Assembly: GCA_032158295.1 (NCBI GenBank)
Contig: CM063261.1
Location: 5,886,001-5,950,000 of the forward strand
Source: Pycnopodia helianthoides
Lineage: Eukaryota > Echinodermata > Asteroidea > Forcipulatida > Asteriidae
Length of the DNA: 64,000 bases
Reading direction: 5' to 3'
In this document: positions 50,201 to 60,412 of the stretch, one piece after another
Numbering within the stretch: the stretch's first letter is position 1
Layout: the number at the start of each line of letters is the position of its first letter
Program-made: the position numbers and the translations under genes
The notes under the pieces: generated by a model
Seen by the model: only the letters and a program-made list of their open reading frames with translations
Told to the model about the DNA's origin: nothing
Databases searched by the model: none

Positions 50201-53200
50201 TCTCAGCTCCTGTGTATACTCTGTGCATCATGTAGTCAGTCTCAGCTCTGTATATACTACTGTGCATCATGTAGTCAGTCTCAGCTCTGTAATACTCGTG
50301 CATCATGTAGTCAGTCTCAGCTCTTGTATATACTACTGTGCATCATGTAGTCAGTCTCAGCTCCTGTATATACTCTGTGCATCATGTAGTCAGTCTCAGC
50401 TCCTGTATATACTGTCTGTGCATCATGTATCAGTCTCAGCCATTTTAACCGATCCTCCAACTTTCTTGTGGGGTTTTAAGTTATATTTGACATCCAAATC
50501 AATACATTTTGGGTTGAACAAATATAAATTGACTAGAGCGGGATTTGAAACTGTGACCTCCGGATTAACGTAGAGGCGCTCTACCAACTGAGCCATCTAG
50601 CCCAAGTGATGGTGGTCTCAAGCTATTCAACCTGTAACTGCCGTATAGCCAGGGATTATTACCAAGTTTACGATACAGCATGGGAATGTGCATGAGAGGG
50701 ACCACCTTAATGGGAGGCGACATTTTATTTCAAATATCAAGTAATATATCACAAGGGAAACTGATTGGGTTACTTTTAATTGATTTTTGGTTGAACAAAG
50801 ACACATTTAATGTTAACTTAATTAAGAACCCAACCACCCCATATCCAACTAAAACAAAGGAAGTAAAGTAATGCTGTCTTGATAAAAAAGAAGTAGTAAG
50901 TGTTGCATTGCAAAAACTTGTTGAATATGTTTCAAATTTAGAGCGGTGATGCAATTTGGATGTCGAGATGATATTTTTGTTCTTGTTGTCTTTTCTCTAT
51001 AGTTCTTGCCCCTGTTCTTGTTTTTGTTCTTGCTCCTGTTCTTGTTCTTGTTCTTGTTCTTGCTCCTGTTCTTGTTCTTGTTCTTGTTCTTGCTCCTGTT
51101 CTTGTTCTTGTTCTTGTTCTTGCTCCTGTTCTTGTTCTTGTTCTTGTTCTTGTTCTTGCTCCTGTTCTTGTTCTTGTTCTTGTTCTTATTCTTGTTCTTG
51201 TTCTTGCTCCTGTTTTTGTTCTTGCTCCTGTTCTTGCTCCTGTTCTTGTTCTTGCTCCTGTTCTTGTTCTTGCTCCTGTTCTTGTTCTTGTTCTTGTTCT
51301 TGCTCCTGTTCTTGTTCTTGTTCTTGTCTTGTTCTTGTTCTTGCTCCTGTCTTGTTCTTGTTCTTGTTCTTGTTCTTGTTCTTGTTCTTGTTCTTGTTCT
51401 TGCTCCTGTTCTTGTTCTTGTTCTTGTTCTTGTTCTTGCTCCTGTTCTTGTTCTTGTTCTTGTTCTTGTTCTTGTTCTTGCTCCTGTTCTTGTTCTTGTT
51501 CTTGTTCTTGTTCTTGTTCTTGTTCTTGTTCTTGTCCTGTTCTTGTTCTTGTTCTTGTTCTTGTTCTTGCTCCTGTTCTTGTTCTTGTTCTTGTTCTTGC
51601 TCCTGTTCTTGTTCTTGTTCTTGTTCTTATTCTTGTTCTTGTTCTTGCTCCTGTTTTTGTTCTTGCTCCTGTTCTTGTTCTTGTTCTTGTTCTTGCTCCT
51701 GTTCTTGTTCTTATTCTTGTTCTTGTTCTTGCTCCTGTTCTTGTTCTTGTTCTTGTTCTTGTTCTTGTTCTTGCTCCTGTTCTTGTTCTTGTTCTTGTTC
51801 TTGTTCTTGCTCCTGTTTTTGTTCTTGCTCCTGTTCTTGTTCTTGTTCTTGTTCTTGCTCCTGTTCTTGTTCTTATTCTTGTTCTTGTTCTTGCTCCTGT
51901 TCTTGTTCTTGTTCTTGTTCTTGCTCCTGTTCTTGTTCCTGCTCCTGTTCTTATTCTTGTTCTTGTTCTTGTTCTTGCTCCTGTTCTTGTTCCTGCTCCT
52001 GTTCTTGTTCTTGTTCTTGTTCTTGCTCCTGTTCTTGTTCTTGCTCCTGTTCTTGTTCTTGTTCTTGTTCTTGTTCTTGCTCCTGTTCGTGTTCTTGTTC
52101 TCGGTCTCATTCTTGTTCTTCTTATTGTGCTTGTCCACATTATTTTCCTGCTCTTGTTCTCATTTTGCCCCCGTGTTGTTTTTGCTTTCGTTCCTACTCT
52201 TGCCCTTTCGTGATCCTGTTCTTGCTGTAGTTCGTGTCCTGTTTGTGTAGTTTCATGCTCCTTCTAATTTGTTTTCGTCTTTTTCATGTTTTTGCTCTTG
52301 TTCTTGTTCTTGTTATACCATCGTCAAAAACTATTCATTAGACCCCGCCTATACTAATGAGGACATGGTTAACAATGCTTGAGTTTCATTGTCAACCTAC
52401 AATGCTCTGGTCGTGAATGTCACATGCAAGCTGCTCTTTCTTGTTGTGCGAATGCAGCTGTGGTAGGCCATCATGGGATGGAACATTATAACAATTCATC
52501 TCTGTTTACACCAATGTTCCATTCATTGAATGTGTTTTTTCTTTCTGTAGGTGATGATCAATTGAGTGAACAGCGCCCTCGCCGTCATCCAAACACAAGA
52601 GTCGGTACTGAAGTGAAGACCTACACTGGGTATGACGTCAGCACCTATGTGACCTACAACTCTCCAGCTGGAATTTACACTTTGGAGATCCGCAGTTTAG
52701 AGAAAAGTACGAGTGTGCGAATATATGCCACCACCACACCGGATTCAGACCACTTGTACCCGGAATTGCCCACCGATCCGAGGCTCGACATCACTTCATT
52801 TAGGAAGAATAAGGTGTCCTTAGCTTGGAAACCGAGCCCATCTGACGTGATATACCGAGAGCCCATCGTGTATTGTGTTGCACTCAATCCGAGGCGCAAT
52901 TACCATACATGGTGCAGTGTGCAGTCATGTTTGTATGGGGATGACCCACCGGCTCGTCCTCCCAATACAGGATTTGGCTTCGAGAACGAGAAAACCAAGA
53001 GAGATGAACATCGTCGTGACCGCAAACGAGATAAAGGAGGTAGGAATAGAGAGCATGAGGACGAAGACATCATTGTGGAATGTGTGGGGAAGAAGACTCT
53101 GCACACATTCACCAACTTGGAACCGGCTCAGCGCTATTACTTTGATCTTTTCGCGGTAGACGAGACCAATAACAGGAGTATAGCTTACACAGGAACCTCG

Positions 53201-53920
53201 ATCATAACAAGGCCAGGCCCAGCCACAAGGAAGCACATTGCCCTCAAAGATGGTAGCCTCCGTACATCGTCAGTCCGTCGGTCGTCTCCCGTTAAAACAT
53301 TTAACTTTAGTGTCGGTGAGACGGTCAAGGATGTCCTGGTCACTGTCCAACCCTGCACTGAATCCATCACGGCTGAGGTGTGGCGAGATGGAACAAAAAT
53401 AAGAAGCTCTAACATCCGGGATCTGAAAGATTTCCGCGTACGTGAAGTAACAGGCGACATACAGGTCAAAGTGAAGAGTTTGCGAAGAGGGTCCACGCAC
53501 TTCAGAATCTTCGCCACGACGAGACCAAACAAATACCCATTCCCTCAATTGCCTGTTGACAAACGGATAAAAGTCTTCGAAAATCTTCGGCAGTGTGATT
53601 CCGTCACGCTGGCTTGGCTCAGCACGAAAGAGGTATCGCAGTACTGCCTGTACAAACGCGAAGATAGGCAGAAGAAGCGATCCAAGAAGAGCAATCGTGA
53701 GGGAAATACGCAGTGCCACGAACCAGACATGAGAAAAAGAACTGAAAAGGTGATTTGCCGGCCTGTTAGCGGGCCGGACACAGAGAGAGATGTTCTGACG
53801 GAAACGGTTACCGGGCTAACACCGGCCACCACGTACGTCTTCGATGTTTATGTCAGCAGTTTTGGAAAGCAAACGCTGGCATATAGAAGTGCCAGGGTGA
53901 CAACGAAGAAGGTATGCTGA
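46965..53920 (+). CDS. NDNF: NDNF orthologue (secreted FN3-type protein), three coding exons
   Basis: The join 46965-47200, 49888-50006, 52551-53920 is 1725 nt, or 574 aa plus stop; human NDNF is 568 aa. All introns are GT-AG and the reading frame is kept (phases 2 and 1). Seen in the protein: a signal peptide at about residues 21-35, RDEELF at 41-46, the VEED and TVTPC motifs at 84-98, YATTTPDSD at 177-185, a first FN3-like module (~196-340) split by a charged Arg/Lys/Asp/Glu linker (~263-291), a second NDNF-type plus FN3 unit (~365-570) with ATTRP at 440, and a C-terminal Cys. N-glycosylation sequons are at N326 and N370. Family knowledge: NDNF is an extracellular glycoprotein that promotes neuron survival and migration and modulates FGF signalling in vertebrates; fly Nord tunes Hedgehog and BMP signalling. 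The start is uncertain: Met1, Met15 (47007) or Met21 (47025). Met21 puts the hydrophobic core at the N terminus, as in vertebrates, giving 554 aa. Confidence 0.95.
47201..49887 (+). other. NDNF: NDNF intron 1 (2687 bp)
   Basis: Starts GTAAGTATG and ends TTTTTTCCCCAACAG, a good pyrimidine tract. It contains a decayed TTAA MITE (48393-48594). It also contains a 153-codon + frame (49403-49864) ending 23 bp before exon 2. That frame has no start context, domain or similarity I recognise and is not called a gene. Confidence 0.9.
48393..48594. mobile_element. Decayed TTAA-type TIR element in intron 1
   Basis: The right end reads CCAAAAGCATCCACTGCCTTTAA. The left end (about 48393) is a degraded complement of it (GGCAGGATATAATTTTGGCA). 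The interior, with GTCAAAGACCAGTATCCTCA and CCTGTGAAAATTTGTGCTCA, resembles a high-copy MITE I remember from echinoderm sequences; this is recollection, not a search result. No coding capacity. Confidence 0.55.
49888..50006 (+). CDS. NDNF: NDNF coding exon 2
   Basis: The 119-bp exon completes codon 79 (Phe), encodes residues 80-118 and gives the first base of codon 119 (Ser). The product FYFLVEED...ITVTPC...LEWTLSL...LPEDGSGS aligns closely with the matching part of vertebrate NDNF, including the Cys (residue 98) and the LPED motif. It falls below usual ORF-length cut-offs and was found by following the splice phases. The donor GTACGT at 50007 keeps frame with exon 3. Confidence 0.93.
50007..50440 (+). 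repeat. ~40-bp minisatellite starting at the exon 2 splice donor
   Basis: About 11 units of the form GTGCATCATGTAGTCAGTCT plus CAGCTCCTGTATATACTACT, with small indels. The first bases of the intron (GTACGTATATTACTGCTGTT) already resemble the end of a unit (GTATATACTACTGTG), so the array appears to include the donor region itself. The long + frame through it is a repeat artefact. Confidence 0.88.
50505..50610 (-). mobile_element. tRNA-derived SINE/pseudo-tRNA, minus strand
   Basis: Read on the minus strand, GGGCTAGATGGCTCAGTTGG followed by TAGAGCGCC is a clear tRNA 5' half with an A box. AGTTTCAAATCCCG is a decayed B box, and CTCTAGTCAA would be the acceptor 3' strand. The anticodon loop is about 10 nt instead of 7, the T stem does not pair, and the first acceptor pair is mismatched, so it is not a working tRNA gene. 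A TTTGTTCAACCCAAAATG tail continues beyond. Confidence 0.65.
51002..52118 (+). repeat. GTTCTT hexanucleotide array (~1.1 kb) in intron 2
   Basis: The hexamer GTTCTT is repeated about 180 times. GCTCCT variants recur every 3-8 units, and there are occasional GTTTTT, ATTCTT and GTCTT variants. The spacing of the GCTCCT variants gives higher-order 24-48-bp periods. Several reading frames stay open for 290-430 codons on both strands (Phe-Leu, Cys-Ser, Val-Leu on +; Lys-Asn, Arg-Thr, Gln-Glu on -) because no hexamer frame contains a stop. None is a gene. A pyrimidine-rich degenerate tail continues to about 52315. Confidence 0.97.
52551..53920 (+). CDS. NDNF: NDNF coding exon 3 (FN3 region and C terminus)
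   Basis: This large last coding exon follows TTTTTTCTTTCTGTAG and encodes residues 119-574. Hallmarks: LYPELPTDPRLDITS, LAWKPSPSDV, IVYCVALN, the Cys pair CSVQSC, a basic/acidic linker (about 263-291), YYFDLFAVDETNNRS, then the second unit with VTVQPC, ATTRPNKYPFPQLP, VTLAWL, YCLYKRE, RKRTEKVIC, TYVFDVYV and the final Cys before TGA (53918-53920). It is richer in G+C than the surrounding introns. The open frame extends upstream of the acceptor to 52379, but that part has no NDNF similarity and is intronic. Confidence 0.96.
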
Positions 53921-55590
53921 TTCTAGAAACAGTCTGCCTCAATAAGACAGTTATTAAGTGAACTGTGTAATGTTGCCGTGGAAACGATGCAGGGCCCTCT
54001 GTGAAGTACTTATCAAGTTAATGACGCAGACTCTTCGTGAGATTTTGTACGCCGGGGTACTCGGCTAGAAAGACTATGAATAATTTCTTGTTTCGAGTAT
54101 TATAAACTGATCGCAAGAGGGTGGAAAAGTCAACCCCAAATGACACTTATATTTCAAAGGAGGGCGCTCTTACAGTTGGCCAGGATCTAGGTGTCATGGA
54201 AAGTGGATAGCTGGTGAACGCCTGTTCGATTTATTCCCCTTCGAAGATATGGGATGAAATGAACACAGACAATAAGACAATGACTTTGGCCAGGAGTTTG
54301 CATACAAACCGAAAAGCAGTATTCTTTAAACGTTTTATGAGAATAATATTGGAAAAGGAACGCAGAATGTGAACATTTGTAATTTATAATATAGTGTATT
54401 ATAAACAATCATTCGTCGCGACTTGTTCTTGATTCGGTGTATATAATTGTTTTATGAAAAGGACATGTCAAGATTTGATGTTTTAGCGGAAAGCAGGTCT
54501 GGATAAAATGAAAGTCGAGTATGTGAAAGCTATAACCACTGCCGTAGTTATCACAACTATGTACAATATAAAGTAACGGTTACTTCATTGTATCTCTATA
54601 CTACAGAAATAATAGTATTGGCGATATACAATACTATACATGAGTATCTATTATATCAAAGGTGCCTCGTTTATGTGCCCATTGACTTGTATGGTTAGTG
54701 ATTTAGAAAGCCCGAATAGAGAACCGAAGTCATGACGTAAAATCAACAAAATCACTGGACAGCGAAGACTGTTATGTCAATAGACCAATGACACGAACTT
54801 GTGTTTAGCTGGATTCAATGGGGCTTTATTCTTTGGTCATCATGGGAAAGTGGATAATGCATGTACCGTATCATTGCTTTGTGATGCAGTGACGTCTAGA
54901 CACAAGATGTAAAGTTTTGTTGAACTCAACAAACGAACACGTTCACCTACCAAAAGAAACTGTTTCCAAGACGTAGGACCAGACCAGGCACTGGTCTCCA
55001 GACTAAAGCTCTAAGAAATAAAACTTGGTGCGAAACTCGATTTCGAGCCAAGTGTCTGACCGAGTACGTCTTGAGACCGTTTTATTATGCAACACCAACT
55101 TATCCTTCACAGTAAACTTCAAATACTTGATAATGAACAAGTTTATTGTGTAAAGATACAATACTAATAAAACAGGAATCAGGTTTCAAAATACAATTCA
55201 GATTATAAAGGCACCGATAAAAAGTTCCGAAGCCGCTTTATATTGTATATTAATGTATCGTGCATTATGCTGACTGCTTAATTTGCACCATGCTTACAAT
55301 TTGTAAATGTGTATATTTTTTCGAAGCACCCAATGGTTTTGTCAAATTCATCCATTCTTTTTGTATAAATTCTCCTCATTTATTATTCTTATTACGTTGT
55401 TGTTTTTTCTTAATTTACATTTTTAGTTTAGGTGTCCAAAGATGATTCCAACGTTTGTTTGTTTGTGTTTTTCCCTTTTTAACCAGACCATCAATACATT
55501 TTCATCGGTCTAAAACTGCTTTTTGTAAATTTCAAATTGTATTCTTTGAAAATGATCGTAATTTATAATAAAATGTGTATGAAATGCGGC
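53921..55590 (+). other. NDNF: Probable NDNF 3' UTR region with poly(A) signals
   Basis: No further coding similarity after the stop. AATAAA hexamers occur at 55017-55022, 55166-55171 and 55567-55572, any of which could end the transcript. The actual end is not determinable from sequence alone. Confidence 0.4.
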
Positions 55591-55659
55591 CTGCAAGACT
55601 TCGACTTCAGTTAATCAAATCCTATTTGTTGGCCAGTAATTTGTTTTTCTTTGTGTTTT

Positions 55660-55765
55660 GTTGTCGTCGTCGCCGTCGTCGTTTTCGTCGTTGATGTTGT
55701 TGTTGTTGTTGTTGTTGTTGTTGATGCCGTTGTCTTTTTTGTTTGTTGTTTTGTTGTTGTTGGTT
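55660..55765 (+). repeat. GTC/GTT trinucleotide microsatellite
   Basis: GTCGTC runs, with one GCC interruption, pass into about eight GTT repeats and a degenerate GTTTT tail. Confidence 0.9.
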
Positions 55766-56115
55766 TGGGTTATTTTTTTTAACGCCTTATAAAAGAGATA
55801 ATTAAGTCATAGTGAATCTCAACTGTGAAGTAAAACCTGGCATGTTTAAGTATTTTCACATGTAATCACCTTGTTTTTAATTAATGTAAAAAGTGTGCAA
55901 ATTTTAAAATGAAAAAGTTTTAAGTATGCATTGATGTTTGAATAACATGACTTCAATTTAATGGCTGTTTTGTTATTGACTACCCTAATATCGGGAGTTT
56001 TTTTTATTGTTTGTAACGACCAGTGTAATCATAGAGTCCTTTCTCTGTGGTGTAATGTACACGTCATCCAAAAATTCAGAACTTTTGGGGAAATTAGTCT
56101 TTCTAATAATGTTAT

Positions 56116-56190
56116 GCGAACCAGCCAACCGCGAACCAGCTAGCCGCCAACCAGCCAACCTCGAACCAGCCAACCGGCAACCAGCTAATT
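56116..56190 (+). repeat. 15-bp tandem repeat, 5 units
   Basis: Five exact-length 15-bp units of the type GCGAACCAGCCAACC span 56116-56190 with a few substitutions per unit. The period is a multiple of three, so a short repeat-coded frame (EPANR-like) is open on both strands. No gene context. Confidence 0.93.
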
Positions 56191-56756
56191 GAATTACAAT
56201 GTATGAGGCTTGCAAGCACAAAATCTGCAACTGTTAAAAGTGTTAGCTATCCTTGAAAATGAATTGAGCTGAAATCCAAAAGAAATGACGATGAAGACAC
56301 ATTGGTTCCTAACTACAGGTTTGTCTCTTTTCACTAAAAAAAAAACCATCCAAATTTTAAATCTTTAATTATTTGTGGAGATTGTAAAACTGGGGAGGTG
56401 AGATAAAAAATTACTTGATCGTGCGCAAGGTGTTGAGTCTGCAAACGGAGGTGGTGTACATGTCAGTAAACAATTTGCGTCAATGTTTCCTTGGGTTTTT
56501 TAGGCAGTGCCATCTTCCTGAGAGTGGATATGGCTTCAGAATATTTGTTCTGAGATATTGTGGCTAATGATGCCCTGCTACCTATTGCCAGCAGTTTTGA
56601 TGCCGGTAACAGGCCTAAAAGGCAAGGGTTGATCCGCGGAATGTACTTCAAAACGCTGACGTGTGCATGAAAATTGTATCGACAAAACGTTGTCAGTCAG
56701 TTGGAGTTCGCAAAACAAAGGGCGTTTGAAGTCCATGCTTTGTTGGGCATAATTAT

Positions 56757-56860
56757 GTGTCGGACATTTTTACTAGGTCGGACATCTTGGTTTGTCGCAC
56801 ACAATGGGTCGGAGATATTGGTTAGTCGGACAAAGTGGGTCTGGCATAATGGTTACACGT
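56757..56860 (+). repeat. Degenerate ~20-bp tandem repeat
   Basis: GTCGGACAT and related GTCGGAGAT, GTCGGACAA and GTCGCACAC motifs recur at about 14-25-bp intervals with TTGGTT or GTGGGT fillers. Confidence 0.6.
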
Positions 56861-58707
56861 AATGGTATGTTTGATATAATGACATGTAACACATGTTTTA
56901 ATCTTTATTATGTACAGGTACGTGTTTTTAAGTATTCTGGCATATGGAATGCATACATATTATTTTGTCTTTTGGCAGGCTTGTTTAAATTGGAAAGTAT
57001 ATTGTTATAAAATATGATGCCCATTTGATTTTTTGTCAAAAATGTGATCAGAGTTACAAAAGTTTGCTCTAGGTTTGAATACAATGATGATTAATATCCT
57101 TCGGAGATTCTGTGAAACATTATTGCAGAGAATTTAATTTTCAATGTACAAATTGATAATTTCTGTCAAACAATGAAATATTGCACCAGAGGCAATTGGT
57201 TAACATTTAAGTTGGTCCATGTACAAAGTCGTATAGACCATAGAGTGACTATGTATATTCAATGGCATTTCGTGGCAGGCAATTTACTAAAAGACTTACC
57301 AAAATAAAACAAGGAAGTGTTAAAATCCCCCTACATAGTATAACAAATTGGACGGTGCAATTTCCATCAAATGTACGATTTGATGTTGTCCGGCATTGAG
57401 CTGTGAAAACAATATGCCTGCAGGAAGTCCATGCTCTGTGGCTCTTTAGTAAACATGAGTGATGTCAAAGGTCACATGAATCTATAATGAAGTCAGCTTC
57501 TGGAGTACCATGGGAAGAAAAGTTGATTCTAGACAAAGCCTGTAACAACAAAACTTATCAGTCTGCGAGCACAACTATCAAACTACAAAAATTAGTTCAA
57601 AAATCTTACCTTTGTCATACCTTTAGGAGTTATTGACAAAAAGGTCAAATGGTCTGTTACACTTTGATAACTTTCAGTAAACCATTATGTTCAAGCATTG
57701 CTTATAATATATAGTATTGTAAATAAACTCAGACTTATCCGAACTGCATTTTAACAAGTAGTTTTCAAAACGACGACCGAGTGAAAAGTTGAAGTCTGAC
57801 TGGTTTCTGTTGAAACTCACATCCCTGTAGTTTTACCTTGTAAAGATCACAAATAAAGCAACTTTGGTCGAAATAGTCTATAGAATCTGCCATAGAACTT
57901 CAATTACTTATTCAAATATTTAATTTTTCAGAGACTTTTTTGAAAAAGCTTTTGTGTTAATATGACAAGGATTTGATGTATAAAAATGATCCAATTCTAA
58001 ATCGAGTTTTCTTGTGTAATTTTCTGTTTCCCATCAATAACTTATAAATGTAAATAGTTAAAGACAAATTTGAAAAAGTAAAACAATGTTTAAAACTTTT
58101 ACCTTTTTTTTTAATTAAAAGTACTAAATAGTAATTAATGTTTCCCTTGAAAGTATTTATAATTTGATTTTTTTAATCACTATTATATATAATACAAAAA
58201 ACAAAACAAATCCAAGACCGAACGTATCGACTCTGTATCTTATGAACAATGTAGCTGACAATCAAATTCATAAACAGCAACAAATTCGTTAAAATGACAG
58301 TAAGCGCAAGAAACATAGGCTTAGATGCGGCTCAAAGCAAGTATCCAAATGTTAATTGTTCTCGTATTAGTATTAGTTTATTTAGCTTCCCAGTTAAACT
58401 ATTGCCCTTCGAGGTCAGATGCAAATGCTTCGGGCCCTGATCACAGCAGTGGTGAGGCTCTTCGGCTAAAAGACGTGGTGGACATTCTGTATAAGTAAAG
58501 AGAGGCGAATGAGTGCTTGTTCATTTGCTACACGGATGCATGTGGCTTTTAGGTTCAATGCAAGTACAGTGAAAAGGGAAATTGCTAGGGACCGCTGCTA
58601 GAAGTAGCCGAAGCTGATAATTATGGGCAAGTCACAAACCAGTCACCCGTATAATTTATAGACCGGGAACGGGTGTTCACCATCGTGTACAAATGTATAA
58701 TAGTGTC
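56861..58707. other. Gene-free stretch
   Basis: A+T-rich, with no gene or repeat boundaries that I can define. Confidence 0.45.
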
Positions 58708-59296
58708 GCTGCGTTTGCCGCTTAGCCTTTTGTCGAGGCCTTCGTGGCTTGGACAGCTTCGTAGAGCCGCGACCCCGAGCGACTGGAAGGTGAAGGCACG
58801 TGAGTGGCGAAGCCACGAGGGCCTTTTCAAACTCATGTGCGGTTTCAAATGTTTTTCTTTATATCTCGATTTTTCCAAACCAATCAGAAGCGACGGGGGT
58901 CAGCGGGTCAGCATACATTAACAAATAAGGCAAATTTACATCGGTGAATCGTTTAGCACTTAACTTTTTTGCATACAAGTAATGAAAAATGTAAGTTCCA
59001 TACTTTATGAAAAATTCATAAAACAAAATAAAAAAATCGAGTTGACAAAAGGCCCTCCCGCTTGCAAATTTATGTTCTGCAGATCACGCTGGCTACGGAG
59101 TCAACAGTTAAGGTATAGGGAAGAACAGCCTATCCCTTAACTGTTGACTCCGTGTGCTGAAGAAGAAGAAAAAAATCGCCTCCCGCTTCGCCACTCGACT
59201 AGTGCCATGGTCTCCCCTTCCAGTCGCTCGCTGCTCTACGAAGCTGTCCAAGCCACGAAGGCCTTGACAAAAGGCTACGTTCGCAACGGATTCATT
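58708..59296. mobile_element. Foldback element, ~120-bp inverted arms
   Basis: The left arm (about 58708-58829) and right arm (about 59180-59296) are inverted copies. They share CTTCGTGGCTTGGACAGCTT, CGTAGAGC, GAGCGACTGGAAGG and GAGTGGCGAAGC, and differ by small indels. They are much richer in G+C than the ~350-bp A+T-rich centre. The minus-strand frame at 58621-58878 is produced by the arm. This is a non-autonomous foldback or MITE-like element. Confidence 0.8.
59095..59153. repeat. 25-bp-arm hairpin inside the foldback element
   Basis: The arms 59095-59119 and 59129-59153 (ACGGAGTCAACAGTTAAGG type) pair at 24 of 25 positions around a 9-nt loop. The hairpin sits near the right arm of the larger foldback and may be a separate small insertion. 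Confidence 0.85.
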
Positions 59297-59766
59297 TTTT
59301 AACCGAGACCCTCATTCAATGTGTAAATCCACCGGTGTCCACACTTGGATTATTTGACGTAGGTTAACTAACCGAGACGATTGTGAAACAAACCAACTGA
59401 CATGATAATAAAAATACATGAGGGCGCTAGCAAATTAGCCAACAAGCAAGAACTTTCCTGCCATATAATGGTTTGAAATAAATTCTGAGTTTAGTTTGAC
59501 TATAATTTCTGAGCTAAGTATGCTGAGACCAATTTGTACCTGATATTGCCTTGCATAGTCCTGCATCCGAAAATCAAACTTTGTTTGGCCACCTTGCGTC
59601 ATCATCAGACCGGTATAAGCGCCGGCAAGTGGAGATTCTCCGAATGCTTCGCAAAAGCATGTTCAACGGGATTTTTTGTACACAGGTTGTCCAAAAAGTT
59701 AAACACAAAGTATGGACGGTCAAATCACACGGTCAAAGCAAAGGGACGCAATTTCTGAGTTCTGTT

Positions 59767-59957
59767 CACTGCAAAAACTGGGGTGTTAAAATTGACACCA
59801 TGGGGCTGTCACATATAGATACCGAAAAAAGAATCAAAATTTAAGCCACAGGATGTTAAAATAACCCTAATTTCTGCCAACACAATCACATTGGTGTTAT
59901 TTTAATACTCTATGATGTTATACGGTGTCATTTTTAACAACCCCCGTCTTTACAGTG
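59767..59957. mobile_element. Short TIR MITE (~191 bp)
   Basis: The left end CACTGCAAAAACTGGGGTGT and the right end, reading CACTGTAAAGACGGGGGTTG on the other strand, form terminal inverted repeats of about 35 bp that include GTTAAAA and TGACACC. The interior carries a repeated GGTGTTATTTTAA-like motif. No coding capacity; superfamily not assigned. Confidence 0.75.
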
Positions 59958-60412
59958 TATACCGCCGCGTGTTCAAGAGCAGAAACTCATGGTAGACCCA
60001 GAAATTATCAGTAATTCTGGACAAGCTGAGAACATGGTGGAATTCGCGATGGCTGTGTTTGGTGCACCATAAAACTCTCCCTTATCAACCAGTGCTAAAT
60101 AAATATTCCAAACTACTCCCAACAAAAAAGTTAAAAGTCTCTCTGCCTGTTGAATCAAGAACAAATACTTTTGCCGACAACTAAACTTCATTTTTAATGA
60201 CTTTTAATTGATAATGACTTCTTGTAAATTGATATCATTTTGAGCGTTCAAATTGCTGGTCGAATTCTTCGATTTGATCAAACCTCGGTATCAGCTCATC
60301 ACTTCACTACGAGTTTGCTGTACAAATGCTAAACCGATGATAGACTTGGTTCCAAGTCTGCGATCGATACATTATTGCCTGAAATGGCGCCCTCTTGTGG
60401 ATTAACCTCCGT

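Larger units (their letters stand above)
50007..52550 (+). other. NDNF: NDNF intron 2 (2544 bp), dominated by tandem repeats
   Basis: Starts GTACGTATAT and ends TTTTTTCTTTCTGTAG. Repeats make up well over half of it: the ~40-bp minisatellite at 50007-50440 and the hexanucleotide array at 51002-52118 with its degenerate extension to about 52315. A tRNA-derived repeat on the minus strand lies between them. Confidence 0.9.

Noticed and set aside
50520..50605. tRNA gene on the minus strand
   Set aside because: Anticodon loop too long, T stem unpaired, first acceptor pair mismatched.
50849..52250. Open frames of 294-429 codons on both strands
   Set aside because: All run through the GTTCTT/GCTCCT hexamer array, where no frame contains a stop. 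Products are monotonous two-residue repeats and the NDNF intron spans the region.
52379..52550. Upstream extension of the exon 3 open frame
   Set aside because: No NDNF similarity, and a good acceptor (TTTTTTCTTTCTGTAG) at 52550 matches the phase of exon 2.
52675..53832. Several antisense and out-of-frame ORFs over NDNF exon 3
   Set aside because: Shadows of the coding frame, with no recognisable products.
58621..58921. Open frames on both strands near 58.7 kb
   Set aside because: Generated by the arm of the inverted-repeat element; no protein family recognised.
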